From: Oscillospiraceae bacterium
Lineage (GTDB): Bacteria > Bacillota > Clostridia > Oscillospirales > Ruminococcaceae
Length of the DNA stretch: 64,000 nt
Assembly (NCBI GenBank): GCA_022835495.1
Contig: BQOK01000001.1
Span: 1,116,001-1,180,000 of the forward strand
Reading direction: 5' to 3'
Positions within the stretch are counted from its first letter, which is position 1. Every line of letters begins with the position of its first letter. The notes under the pieces were generated by a model. That model was not told where the DNA came from. It searched no databases and saw only the letters and a program-made list of their open reading frames with translations. The translations under genes were made by a program, and so were the position numbers. Shown piece after piece: positions 42,910-51,029 of this stretch.

Positions 42910-43728
42910 TTAGGTGCACATGGATGCCTCTCTGAATTTTGTAGGAGGCATCCATTTTGTTTTCTCTTGGATTCTTTCGTTGTTGTAGTAATTTATGTAG
43001 CCGTCAACAGCCTTGGCAAATGTTTCAAAAGAGGAATACTCTTTTTCATGCCCGTAGAACATCTCGTTTTTCATCCGTCCAAAGAAGGTCTCCATGATGC
43101 AATTGTCGTAACAGTTGCCCTTCCTTGACATGGATTGAATGATTTTGTGATCTTTAAGTGCCTGCCTGAAGTACACGTGCTGGTACTGCCACCCTTGATC
43201 AGAGTGAAAGATCAGGCCATCTACAGAGGGAAACTTCGTAAAGGCGCCGGCCAACATTCTCTGGATCTGTTCCATATTGGCACTTTGAGATAAATCATAA
43301 GAAATGATTTCGTTTGTGTTCATGTCGAGTATAGGAGAGAGATAACACTTCCCCCACGAAAAACCGAACTGAGATACATCGGTAGTCCATTTTTGCATAG
43401 GAGCTGTCGTGCTGAAATCCCGGTCAAGGATATTCTCAGCAACCTTGCCGACCTCGCCCTTGTAGGAATGATACTTTTCCTTTGGGCGCTTTCCTGCCAA
43501 CCCCATAGTGTGCATAAGCCGTTGTACCCGCTTATGATTGACCTTGTGGCCGCGCTTTATCAGTTCCTGATATACTCTTCGCACACCGTAGCGGCCTTTA
43601 TGCTGTGAGAAAATGTCTTTGATTTCATCTGCCAAGCAATGGTTTCGAACAGCAACTTGATCGGCCTTGCTCAACTCAAAATAATAGGTAGACCGTGCCA
43701 TCTGCATAGATTTCAACAGATATTTCAA
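42910..43728 (-). CDS. IS3-family transposase OrfB (IS150-like)
   Basis: 272 residues with an HTH_21-like start (A-R-S-T-Y-Y-F-E-L) and DDE core: W-T-T-D-V-S-Q-F near 119, F-H-S-D-Q-G-W-Q-Y near 176, E in C-I-M-E-T-F-F near 212. It overlaps the OrfA stop by 4 bases, so coupling or frameshifting could link them. Unrelated at sequence level to the transposase of copies 1-5. Confidence 0.92.
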   Translation of the reverse strand: MKYLLKSMQMARSTYYFELSKADQVAVRNHCLADEIKDIFSQHKGRYGVRRVYQELIKRGHKVNHKRVQRLMHTMGLAGKRPKEKYHSYKGEVGKVAENILDRDFSTTAPMQKWTTDVSQFGFSWGKCYLSPILDMNTNEIISYDLSQSANMEQIQRMLAGAFTKFPSVDGLIFHSDQGWQYQHVYFRQALKDHKIIQSMSRKGNCYDNCIMETFFGRMKNEMFYGHEKEYSSFETFAKAVDGYINYYNNERIQEKTKWMPPTKFREASMCT

Positions 43729-44288
43729 TTGGTATCCTTTTTCACGCAGCTCTTTGATGATCGCTGCTTTCTCGCCTTGAGTTGCGCTGCGTGCCTCTCT
43801 TCTCTCAAGGCGATCTCTTTTTTTATAACTTCATTCTCCGCCTTTATATACTCGTTTTCTGCCCGAAGCCGGATCAATTCTTCTCGTTCGGATTCATTCA
43901 GTGGCCTTGCTTCTTCCTTTTTCATTTGGGGTACCCCTTTACTTGGACGACCTTTTTTCATTTCTACCAGGCCATTATACCCCTTTGTTTTATAGTTTTG
44001 AACCCATTGATACAATAGTCTATCTTGAATACCGGCCTCGATTGCCACTGACACACAGGATTTTCCGGACATTACTTGGGATACTAGTTCCAGCCGTTCT
44101 TCTGGTGTCCAGTTCCTGTTGAAATTTTTGTGTTTCAGTGCTTCTGGACCGCGGCTATCCTCTGCTCTTACCCATAGTCTCACTTTATCCCGAAAGGATT
44201 TATCGCTAACACCTTCCGGCGTTTCTGGCCATTTTCCTTCTCGATACAGTTCTACACATTTCCTTTTGTACTCATATGTGTACCGCAT
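43725..44288 (-). CDS. IS3-family transposase OrfA (IS150-like)
   Basis: A 187-residue protein with two HTH segments (about 20-45 and 75-100) and a C-terminal coiled coil (E-N-E-Y-I-K-A-E-N-E-V-I). ATG 44288 is chosen as the start since upstream codons run past the IS end into MuB antisense. It binds the IS ends. Confidence 0.88.
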   Translation of the reverse strand: MRYTYEYKRKCVELYREGKWPETPEGVSDKSFRDKVRLWVRAEDSRGPEALKHKNFNRNWTPEERLELVSQVMSGKSCVSVAIEAGIQDRLLYQWVQNYKTKGYNGLVEMKKGRPSKGVPQMKKEEARPLNESEREELIRLRAENEYIKAENEVIKKEIALREERHAAQLKARKQRSSKSCVKKDTN

Positions 44289-44336
44289 AATAATACCCCC
44301 TCTACTGGGTGTCCAGTAAAGGGGGTACATATCACA

Positions 44337-45326
44337 ATGGCAAACGAACAGCTTCGGGAACGGTTGGCGCACTACATCGACCAGTACAAGGACGATAAGG
44401 AATCCGGCGTCAATATGGGCACCGTGGGCCTTGCAATGGGCTACAAGAGCGGCGCGGCGGTCGTATCCGCCTATCTGTCGGGGACATACAAGGGGCGCGT
44501 GGATACTTTGGAGGCGCGTCTGGAGGAATATTTCCGCAACGTGGAGGCACGGACAGAGCAGGACAGCAAGCTGGCGGACATCCCAATGCCGAAGGAATAT
44601 GTGAAGCTCTCCATCTCGGAGCGCGTGTTCACCAGCATCCGGCTTGCCCATATGCGCGGCAGCATTGTGGCGGTGGTTGGCGATTCCGGTATCGGGAAGA
44701 CCAAGGCTGCGCTGGAATACAACAGCGTGTACCCCAGCTCCAGCTATTACCTTGAGGCGACGCCTGTAAATGGGAATCTGCGGAGCTTCCTGCGGGCGCT
44801 GTCCGCGGAAATGGGGCTGCCGGACGGTGGGAGCAATCTGGACCTCGAAAACCGCATCAAGGAGCATCTGCTGGGGATGAACAAAGTGCTGATCATTGAC
44901 GAAGCGCAGAACCTGAAGTTCACAACCATGGAAATGCTGAAAAGCTGGAGCGACGGCGACCAGCGCAAAGGGCTGAAGGGCGCGGGGCTGGCGCTGATCG
45001 GCAACCCGGACATTGAAAGCCAGATGCAGAGCCCGAAATACGACCGCCACCGCAACCGCAGAGTACACGTTGAAAAATGCTGGCGGAACAGCATCACAAA
45101 AGACGACGTGCGGCTTCTGTTCCCTGCGCTGGCGAAAGAGGGGCACGAAAAGGAGTTTGACCTGATGTACGGCATGTGCCGGAGCTGGAGCGCTGTGCGC
45201 GGCGCGGTGTATGCATATATCAATGCAGCGGACAGCTGCCGTGAGAACGGCGTAGAGATGGATTACGGCACCCTGTTTGCGCAGGCGCAGACCATCAACC
45301 CGACGATTGGCGCGGGACGGATTTAA
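44337..45326 (+). CDS. MuB-like AAA+ transposition protein
   Basis: A 329-residue ATPase that binds target DNA and activates MuA. An N-terminal HTH (about 15-55) is followed by Walker A V-G-D-S-G-I-G-K-T-K (about 120) and Walker B V-L-I-I-D-E-A-Q-N (about 183). The ATG is 8 bases from the IS edge and has no ribosome site of its own, so expression is likely reduced. Confidence 0.9.
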   Translation: MANEQLRERLAHYIDQYKDDKESGVNMGTVGLAMGYKSGAAVVSAYLSGTYKGRVDTLEARLEEYFRNVEARTEQDSKLADIPMPKEYVKLSISERVFTSIRLAHMRGSIVAVVGDSGIGKTKAALEYNSVYPSSSYYLEATPVNGNLRSFLRALSAEMGLPDGGSNLDLENRIKEHLLGMNKVLIIDEAQNLKFTTMEMLKSWSDGDQRKGLKGAGLALIGNPDIESQMQSPKYDRHRNRRVHVEKCWRNSITKDDVRLLFPALAKEGHEKEFDLMYGMCRSWSAVRGAVYAYINAADSCRENGVEMDYGTLFAQAQTINPTIGAGRI

Positions 45327-45352
45327 AAACGGGTTACAGGAGGTTTAAAGGG

Positions 45353-45595
45353 ATGTTTAACAGGATAAAAACGGTTGTGACGTTCGCGGCCGGAGCCGTG
45401 GCAGGGCTGATGCTGGCGGCATGCCTGACGGTGCAAGGCTCCCGCCCCGGCGTATTCGGCGGCGAGGCCCTTATCCTACCGCTGATGGGCCTGCTGCTTT
45501 ACGTGGGTTATGAGACCGGGCGGCTGTCCACGCTGGCGCAGGCGGAGCAGCGGCGGCGCAGGCGCAGGGCCGGGCCGCCGTATCGGGTGAAATAG
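45353..45595 (+). CDS. Small two-helix membrane protein
   Basis: 80 residues with hydrophobic segments at about 8-27 and 40-55 and a basic tail (R-R-R-R-R-R). AGGAGG precedes the ATG. Possible roles include membrane anchoring or lysis control; none is shown. Confidence 0.55.
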   Translation: MFNRIKTVVTFAAGAVAGLMLAACLTVQGSRPGVFGGEALILPLMGLLLYVGYETGRLSTLAQAEQRRRRRRAGPPYRVK

Positions 45596-45607
45596 AAAAC
45601 CGAATAA

Positions 45608-45685
45608 CGGGGCCAGCAGGCCCCGCCGTAATGCAGCCGCGCGATGGGCGCGCCGGTCACAAGCCCGGGAAAATGCAGAGTGCGG
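45608..45685 (+). ncRNA. Repeated structured element B, copy 1
   Basis: Hairpin CGGGGCC/GGCCCCG, then CCGTAATGCAGCCGCG, a GC-rich hairpin, GCCGGTC, CAAGCCCGG, and AAAATGCAGAG-n-GCGG. The same blocks recur at 48171 in order, with a differing but still-pairing first stem. It lies between the 45353 and 45702 genes. Confidence 0.55.
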
Positions 45686-45701
45686 CAAGGAGGTGGAGCC
45701 A

Positions 45702-46043
45702 ATGCTGGGCGAACGGGATAAGGCTGACATCCGCACCCTGTACCGGGACGCAGCGGACAAGTCCCGGCAGGTACGCATCTTGATGGAACTTTTTCTGGCG
45801 AGCCGAGAGGAGATTCTGGACGTGCTGGGGCCGATGGCAGAGCCGGGCCGCCCGAAACCGAGTAAGAAGGGCCTGCCGAAGCGCAGCTATACGCCGGAGT
45901 TCAAGGATGAAGCGAAGCGGCGACTGCGGGCCGGAGAAGGTGTCCACCAAGTTGCGGAGGATATGGGCGTCAATGTGCGGACCGTGGCAACATGGGCCTA
46001 CTATGTACGCAGAGAGGAGAGAGAACGGAATGCCAAACTGTAA
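45702..46043 (+). CDS. Helix-turn-helix early phage protein
   Basis: A 113-residue protein with an N-terminal helical region and a C-terminal HTH (about 75-105: K-D-E-A-K-R-R-L then V-H-Q-V-A-E-D-M-G-V-N-V-R-T-V) resembling transposase-type HTHs. AAGGAGGTGG precedes ATG 45702. It overlaps the next gene by 14 bases. Confidence 0.65.
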   Translation: MLGERDKADIRTLYRDAADKSRQVRILMELFLASREEILDVLGPMAEPGRPKPSKKGLPKRSYTPEFKDEAKRRLRAGEGVHQVAEDMGVNVRTVATWAYYVRREERERNAKL

Positions 46044-46231
46044 GCTGTGCGGCAAGGCGGTGACATCGGCGCGGGTGATGCATGCGGAGTGCTGGAAACG
46101 GGAGGCCAGAGAGTTGGCGGAGATATTCTGTGACCGATACTGCCGCTGGCCGACCGAATGCGAGAACGCGGACGAACTTGTGAACGAGCACTGCGACGAC
46201 TGCCACATGATTCGCGTGCTGAATTTGGGGG
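46030..46231 (+). pseudogene. Cys-rich zinc-binding early protein, 3' end cut by IS copy 4
   Basis: 67 codons with C-K-L-C near the start, C22, C35, C39, C46 and C-D-D-C near residue 57, a double zinc-ribbon pattern seen in small phage proteins. IS copy 4 enters after L-N-L-G. Removing the IS and one GGG gives continued reading into the next gene region, so only the last codons are affected. It overlaps the HTH gene. Confidence 0.6.
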
Positions 46232-46309
46232 TGTGCCCTTCCCGGTTTCGTGGACAGTAAAAATGAAGAAAAAACAGAAAGAAACGCAGGATATCTTGTC
46301 GTATCACAC

Positions 46310-47134
46310 TCAGGCGGCGGGATGCTCAGACAAGGCACGCGCAAAGGCATCCGGAGGACGCCAGCCAATAGAGGAATGCGGGCGCACTGGGTTGTAAAAG
46401 GTCTCGATATAAGCGAAGACGTCTGCCATGGCTTGTGCCCTTGAGGCGAAATGGCGCAGATGGACGCACTCGCACTTGAGGCAGCTGAAGAAGTTTTCGG
46501 CCACGGCGTTGTCATAGGGATCGCCCTTGCGGGACATGCTTTGCCGGATGCCGAGGCTGGCGAGACGCTGACGGTAAGCGTAGGCGGCGTATTGGACGCC
46601 GCGGTCGGAGTGGAAGATGAGGCCGGGCAGAGGCTTGCGGCGCCGGACGGCCATGCCGAGGGCGGCGAGAGTGAGATTTGTGTCGATGCGGTCGGAGAAG
46701 GCGTAGCCGACGATCTGCTTTGTGCAAAGGTCTTTCACAACAGCGCAGTAGAGCCAGCCCTCGCCGGTGGGGATATAGGTAATATCGCCGACCCATGCGG
46801 TGTCTGGCTTGTCAAAGGAGAAGCGGCGCGCAAGGAGATTGGGCGCGATGGGGTGCGCGTGTCTTGAGTTGGTCGTGGCTTTGTAGGCACGCCTGCGCGT
46901 GGAGGAGATGTTCATCTCGTTCATCAGGCGGTGGATGCGCTTGCGCGAGCAGGAAAGCTGCGGGCGGATCAGGTGATACAGGCTGTCCAGCCCAAGGGCG
47001 GGATAACGCTGGTGCAGGCTCAGCAGCCGGCGTTTCAGTTCCTGATCCTTCTGCCGGCGCAAAGAGGGTTTGCGGCCCAGCCATTCGTAGTACCCGCTGC
47101 GGGAGACCTCCAGCAGTCGGCATACAAGTTCCAC
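46310..47134 (-). CDS. IS3-family transposase OrfB (copy 4)
   Basis: Identical translation to the copy 1 OrfB. Confidence 0.93.
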   Translation of the reverse strand: MELVCRLLEVSRSGYYEWLGRKPSLRRQKDQELKRRLLSLHQRYPALGLDSLYHLIRPQLSCSRKRIHRLMNEMNISSTRRRAYKATTNSRHAHPIAPNLLARRFSFDKPDTAWVGDITYIPTGEGWLYCAVVKDLCTKQIVGYAFSDRIDTNLTLAALGMAVRRRKPLPGLIFHSDRGVQYAAYAYRQRLASLGIRQSMSRKGDPYDNAVAENFFSCLKCECVHLRHFASRAQAMADVFAYIETFYNPVRPHSSIGWRPPDAFARALSEHPAA

Positions 47135-47178
47135 AGAGGCCCCCGCGCGGGCCGTACGGATGTACCGGTACTTGTCCT

Positions 47179-47499
47179 CTATGGTTTGGAAAGTATGCCG
47201 ACGGATTTTTTTAGGATGTCAATGACCCCGTCTTTCTCTTCAAGCTTCTTGCGCAGTGCTCGAATCTCCGTCTCCAGTTCGCGCAGGCGTCTGGCGTCGC
47301 GGTTTTGGCGGTCAGCTTGCCCCGGCGATGGTGCGCCCGCCGCTTTCAGCCAGCTGCGCAGCGTGTCGATGCAGATGCCGAGTTCCGCGGCCACCTCCCG
47401 GCTGGGCCGCCCCTGCTCGGTGACCATCCGCACTGCCCCCGCCTTGAAGGCCTCATCGTAACGCGGCGGCGCTGGGTGCTTTCGTTCTTTGGTTGACAT
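47179..47499 (-). CDS. IS3-family transposase OrfA (copy 4)
   Basis: Identical translation to the copy 1 OrfA. Confidence 0.9.
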   Translation of the reverse strand: MSTKERKHPAPPRYDEAFKAGAVRMVTEQGRPSREVAAELGICIDTLRSWLKAAGAPSPGQADRQNRDARRLRELETEIRALRKKLEEKDGVIDILKKSVGILSKP

Positions 47500-47580
47500 T
47501 TTTCATTACCCCTTTCCATTATACAGATTGTTTTTCTGTCCGGCAAATCGGGTATGGGGGCAGGGTTGTGAGGTGTGGGC

Positions 47581-47901
47581 ATGACGTTGAAGGACTGCAC
47601 GAAGGCGGAGTTGCTGTGGCTCATCGACTGGATGTGTACGCACAGCATGTTCCGGCACGATATTGAAATCGAACGAGCCTTGAATGCCCTGGAATATCAG
47701 CGTGAGCAAAAGAAGCTGGATGAAGCCGACCGATTGAATGAGGAGTCCGCACGACTTCGGCAACAGGCGGCGGAGCTGTTGACGCCATACGAAGGCAAGC
47801 CTATCCTGGACATCCCGGCAGACGTGCTTGACCATGCGTCTGCTATCCTTGAGGAAGCGCAGGCACTGGAAGAGAAGTGGAACAGGCTCATGAAGCTGTG
47901 A
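47581..47901 (+). CDS. Hypothetical early phage protein, helical
   Basis: A 106-residue protein with a central coiled coil (about 45-65, K-K-L-D-E-A-D-R-L-N-E-E). ATG 47581 follows GAGGTG. Function unknown. It precedes the 47919 gene. Confidence 0.55.
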   Translation: MTLKDCTKAELLWLIDWMCTHSMFRHDIEIERALNALEYQREQKKLDEADRLNEESARLRQQAAELLTPYEGKPILDIPADVLDHASAILEEAQALEEKWNRLMKL

Positions 47902-47918
47902 AAGGAGTGTTCTATACC

Positions 47919-48164
47919 ATGGAACAAATAGACATGACAAAATATCTGCCCTGCACCGCCCGTCTGGTGGGCGGCACACTGTACATACTGGACGGCGAGG
48001 GGCGTGTGCAGCGCCGTCTGGACCCGCTGCAAACGGCCATCGAGTGGTTCCAGATGAGCAACGACGCCTTTTATGCGCGGTACGGTGTGAACTGGGTCCC
48101 GAAGGAGCCGTACTATTCGCAGGCGCGCCGGATGGTACATTCGGGAGATGGCCGCCATGCGTGA
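47919..48164 (+). CDS. Hypothetical early phage protein
   Basis: An 81-residue protein (Y-L-P-C-T-A-R-L-V-G-G near residue 9). AAAGGAG precedes ATG 47919. No motif recognised. Confidence 0.5.
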   Translation: MEQIDMTKYLPCTARLVGGTLYILDGEGRVQRRLDPLQTAIEWFQMSNDAFYARYGVNWVPKEPYYSQARRMVHSGDGRHA

Positions 48165-48170
48165 AGTTAT

Positions 48171-48246
48171 CCGGGGCTATGCCCCGGCCGTAATGCAGCC
48201 GCGTCGTTGTGCGCGCCGGTCCCAAGCCCGGAAAATGCAGAGGGCG
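48171..48246 (+). ncRNA. Repeated structured element B, copy 2
   Basis: CCGGGGC/GCCCCGG hairpin, then CCGTAATGCAGCCGCG (identical to copy 1), a GC hairpin, GCCGGTC, CAAGCCCGG and AAAATGCAGAGGGCGG. The first stem differs in register and sequence from copy 1 yet stays paired. It lies before the gam gene. Confidence 0.55.
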
Positions 48247-48273
48247 GAATTTTGAGAAAGGATGTGGATACAT

Positions 48274-48771
48274 ATGGCAAGGAAAAAGCTGCACCGGGAG
48301 CCTGTGCTGAAGGACTGGGCAGAAGTGAACGACGCGCTGCGCAGCATTCATGAGTACGAGCACGCGCTGACGGAGATGGGCGTGGATATGTCGCGGCGCA
48401 TCGACGCCGTGAAAGCTGAATATACCAAAAGCGCGGAGCCGCTGCAGAAGCGTGTCAAACAGCTGGAAACGGACGTTCAGGAGTATGTGGAGGCGCACCG
48501 GGAAGATATGGCCGGGAAAAGCCGACAGCTGACGTTTGGGCGTGTAGGCTTCCGGCAGTCCACGCGGCTGATTTTGGCGAATGCGAAGGTGCCGCAGGCC
48601 ATCGCCACGCTGCTAGCCATGGGGCGCAGGGAGCTTGTAAAAACAGAGCAGAAGCTGGACAAAGAGGCGCTGAAGCAGCAGCCGGAGGAAGTTCTGGCGG
48701 CTGTGGGCGCGTACCTGAAAACCACGGATGAATTTTTCTACGACACGGGCGACGCCGTGCCGGAGGAGTAA
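48274..48771 (+). CDS. Host-nuclease inhibitor Gam-like
   Basis: A 165-residue protein with two long helices (about 15-75) and G-R-V-G-F-R-Q-S-T-R-L near residue 88, as in Mu Gam. Gam binds DNA ends and protects phage DNA from RecBCD/AddAB-type exonucleases. AAAGGA precedes ATG 48274. Early-region location agrees. Confidence 0.85.
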   Translation: MARKKLHREPVLKDWAEVNDALRSIHEYEHALTEMGVDMSRRIDAVKAEYTKSAEPLQKRVKQLETDVQEYVEAHREDMAGKSRQLTFGRVGFRQSTRLILANAKVPQAIATLLAMGRRELVKTEQKLDKEALKQQPEEVLAAVGAYLKTTDEFFYDTGDAVPEE

Positions 48772-48791
48772 CAAGGAAGGAGGCGGCCGGG

Positions 48792-49325
48792 ATGGGCGCG
48801 CTGGATGTAAGCAAGGGAACGGTAAAAAGCATCTATGCCCTGGGTGCAAAACTGGGGATGGTGGAGCGCGGCAACGGGCATGAGGATGCGCTGCACGCGC
48901 TGGTACAGGGACTGACCGGCAAAGAAAGTATCACTGCATTGACCCCGGCCGAAGCGCAGGCGGTGCTGGCGGAGCTGCGGCGGCGCAGCGCCCCGGCGGC
49001 CGTACCGCAGAAAAAGCAGGCACGGAAGTACGAGGCGCTGCCGGGCGGGCTGAGCGAGGGGCAGCAGAAAAAGGTCTGGTACTTAATGTTCCAGCTTGAG
49101 AAGTTCGACCCAGCGCCGGAGGGCGTGCAGCTGAGGGACAGGCTGTGCGGGCTGATCAGCAGGCAGTTCGGCGTGACGGCATTCCCTACGCAGCCGTTTC
49201 GATTCCTCACATTCGCACAGGGCAATGCATTGATTGAGGGGTTGAAAAGTCTGACCGAGCGCAAGGAGCGGGAGTATCTGCACAGCGACCAATACCGCCG
49301 GAAGCAGGAGGCGGCCGGGAAATGA
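48792..49325 (+). CDS. GemA-like regulatory protein
   Basis: A 177-residue protein matching Mu gp16 (GemA), which alters host gene expression and DNA gyrase in Mu. Seen: the N-terminal I-Y-A-L-G-A-K-L-G and C-terminal L-T-F-A-Q-G-N-A-L-I-E-G-L. AAGGAGG precedes the ATG. It overlaps mor by 4 bases, the usual gemA-mor coupling. Confidence 0.8.
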   Translation: MGALDVSKGTVKSIYALGAKLGMVERGNGHEDALHALVQGLTGKESITALTPAEAQAVLAELRRRSAPAAVPQKKQARKYEALPGGLSEGQQKKVWYLMFQLEKFDPAPEGVQLRDRLCGLISRQFGVTAFPTQPFRFLTFAQGNALIEGLKSLTERKEREYLHSDQYRRKQEAAGK

Positions 49326-49648
49326 GGAATGAGCTGCTGAACGAGTTGGAGCTGGAAGATCTGCAGGGCGAAGCACGAGATCTCGCGGAAACCATCGGCA
49401 TGGATGCATTCCGGCGGCTCGTAGATGTGTACGGCGGCACCGGCCGGGTATATATCCCGCAGGCGGATAAGCTCCTTATTCCTATCCGTGACAGACTGAT
49501 TCGTGATGAGTACAACGGCTCAAACGTCTATGCGCTGTGCAAAAAGTGGAATTTGAGCGAGGGATATGTGCGCGGAATCGTGCGCGAAAAAACAGAACAG
49601 ATGCGACGCGCCCCGCTGGATGGGCAGTGTACGCTGTTCGATGTGTGA
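49322..49648 (+). CDS. mor: Mor-family middle transcription activator
   Basis: A 108-residue Mor/C-family activator that turns on middle genes after early expression in Mu. Seen: I-G-M-D-A-F-R-R-L-V-D-V-Y-G-G near residue 24, V-Y-I-P, and the C-terminal HTH (L-C-K-K-W-N-L-S-E-G-Y-V-R, about 71-83). The ATG overlaps the gemA stop. Its target is probably the promoter region just downstream. Confidence 0.9.
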   Translation: MRNELLNELELEDLQGEARDLAETIGMDAFRRLVDVYGGTGRVYIPQADKLLIPIRDRLIRDEYNGSNVYALCKKWNLSEGYVRGIVREKTEQMRRAPLDGQCTLFDV

Positions 49649-49735
49649 CTGTTTTGTTGTAAAATCTGAGTGGAACAGTCTATAAAAGATAAGGTATGAT
49701 GAACTCACAACGAGGGCATCGTGCCTTATCTTTTT
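49649..49735 (+). promoter_or_regulatory. Middle promoter candidate with terminator hairpin
   Basis: TATAAA at 49681-49686 is a possible -10 with no clear -35, as in activator-dependent promoters. It is followed by stem AAAGATAAGG/CCTTATCTTT (49685-49733) and TT. Readthrough would be needed to reach the 49757 gene. Confidence 0.5.
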
Positions 49736-49756
49736 GTATTTACGGAGGAAACCGCA

Positions 49757-50119
49757 ATGACGTTCGACGCCGGGACCTGGTGGCTGCTGACGGTCATCGT
49801 AACAACGGTGGTAGGTTTGGTGGGCTTTTTGTTTGGCCGATCAGTGTTTCGGCAGCTGGATGAAAACCGGGCGGACATCAAAGAAGTGCGCGAGAACTAT
49901 ACCCCGCGCACCGACCACCAGAAGGACCTGGAAGCGGTGCGCCGTGAAATGAAGGAAATGCGCACGGAAATGCGTACGGAGATCCAGGCTATGTCCGCCG
50001 ATGTCAAGGACATCAAGGAAAACGGCATCCGACGGGAAGAATTCCTGCAGAGCCAGCTGAAGCTGGAAAACAAGCTGGACCGTCTGATGGAGTTCATGAT
50101 GAAGCAGGGAGGCAACTGA
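49757..50119 (+). CDS. DUF2730-like membrane/coiled-coil protein (Mu gp25 type)
   Basis: A 120-residue protein with one membrane helix (about 8-30) and a long coiled coil behind it (E-V-R-R-E-M-K-E-M-R-T-E-M-R). Size and position match Mu gp25/DUF2730. CGGAGGAAAC precedes ATG 49757. Role unknown. Confidence 0.7.
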   Translation: MTFDAGTWWLLTVIVTTVVGLVGFLFGRSVFRQLDENRADIKEVRENYTPRTDHQKDLEAVRREMKEMRTEMRTEIQAMSADVKDIKENGIRREEFLQSQLKLENKLDRLMEFMMKQGGN

Positions 50120-50120
50120 G

Positions 50121-50456
50121 ATGGACGAAAATGAACTGCGCCGAAAAATGCAGGCCGGAGAGCTTGCGGCCAATAACGGAACTGTGATGCGCACACTGGC
50201 CATCGCGGGCTGCGATTTCAAATTTTTAAAGCTGAAGAGCCTGCTGCTGGCGCTGGCGGGCGGCATGGACCGGATGGCGCTGTGCAGCAGCATCAACTAC
50301 CTGGCGGACAGCGGATACCTGCAAGTGCGATGCATCGAGGACAAGGCTCCGTCCAGCGTTTCGGACGCAGAGCTGGAGGAACTGGAGGTCAAGCTGACGC
50401 CGCGCGGCATCCAGCTGCAGCGCTGCGTGAAGAAAGATCCGCTGGTGGATATGTAG
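50121..50456 (+). CDS. Mu gp26-like winged-helix protein
   Basis: A 111-residue protein with a winged-helix pattern (L-L-L-A-L-A-G-G-M-D-R then I-N-Y-L-A-D-S-G-Y-L-Q-V, about 42-70). Mu-type phages encode such a protein between gp25 and gp27. Starts 1 base after the previous stop. Confidence 0.65.
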   Translation: MDENELRRKMQAGELAANNGTVMRTLAIAGCDFKFLKLKSLLLALAGGMDRMALCSSINYLADSGYLQVRCIEDKAPSSVSDAELEELEVKLTPRGIQLQRCVKKDPLVDM

Positions 50457-50468
50457 GAGGGCTTGAGG

Positions 50469-51029
50469 ATGCGCGGAAAAAACAGGAGCCGCAGCACCAT
50501 ATCACAGCTGCCGCCCGAGGTCCGCGACGTCGTGGATGAGATGGTGAAAGCGACGAACACCTGCACGCTCGCGGATATTCAGAAGTATCTGGCGAGCCTA
50601 GACGTCACACTGAGCCTGCAGGCAATCAGCACCTACAGCAGAAAGCTGCTGGCCTCGCTGGAGGATATCCGTGTGACAAACGAGCGGATGAACGCCATGG
50701 TGCGGGAAGCGGCGAAGTATCCGGAGCTGGATTTTTCCGAGGTGATCAACCGAGTGGCGGGCCAGAAGATTCTGGACGCCATCCTGTCGAAGCCGGACGA
50801 AGAGTGGAACGATATCGCGCTGGATAAGCTGCTGCGGGAGATGAACGCGCAGACAAAGGCCGTGGCGTACGCCCGCAGACTGGATATTCAGAGCAAGGAT
50901 GACACGCAGGCTGCCATGGGCGAGCTGAAGGCGGAGTTCTTCTCAGCCCTCGGCACGGAACATCCGGAGCTGTACCGCCAGCTCGTGGCGGCGCTGGAGC
51001 GCCGGCAGAAAGGGGCGCAGCGCGGATGA
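50469..51029 (+). CDS. DUF3486 family protein (Mu gp27-like)
   Basis: A 186-residue protein; DUF3486 includes Mu gp27, thought to be the small terminase or a partner. Seen: S-R-S-T-I-S-Q-L-P-P-E-V near residue 6 and T-L-A-D-I-Q-K-Y-L near 31, the family opening. ATG 50469 follows GGAGGGC. Overlaps the next gene. Confidence 0.8.
   Translation: MRGKNRSRSTISQLPPEVRDVVDEMVKATNTCTLADIQKYLASLDVTLSLQAISTYSRKLLASLEDIRVTNERMNAMVREAAKYPELDFSEVINRVAGQKILDAILSKPDEEWNDIALDKLLREMNAQTKAVAYARRLDIQSKDDTQAAMGELKAEFFSALGTEHPELYRQLVAALERRQKGAQRG

Larger units (their letters stand above)
42877..44328 (-). mobile_element. Second IS3-family element (different from copies 1-5)
   Basis: About 1,452 bp with inverted ends GTACCC...CTGGACAC. 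ATAT lies on both sides (42873-42876 and 44329-44332) and fits a 4-base target duplication. It is inserted between MuA and MuB and separates MuB from the GGAGG at 42856-42860. Base composition is lower in GC than the phage. Confidence 0.88.
46232..47562 (-). mobile_element. IS3-family element, copy 4
   Basis: 1,331 bp. Both flanks are GGG (46229-46231 and 47563-47565), so this is a simple insertion with a 3-base duplication. Confidence 0.95.

Noticed and set aside
43725-45146. 473-codon minus-strand frame joining IS OrfA to MuB antisense
   Set aside because: The upstream 286 codons lie beyond the IS end and opposite MuB; OrfA proper begins at 44288.
49685-49735. Hairpin as part of a structured ncRNA family
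   Set aside because: It has one copy and a T-tract, so a terminator explains it.
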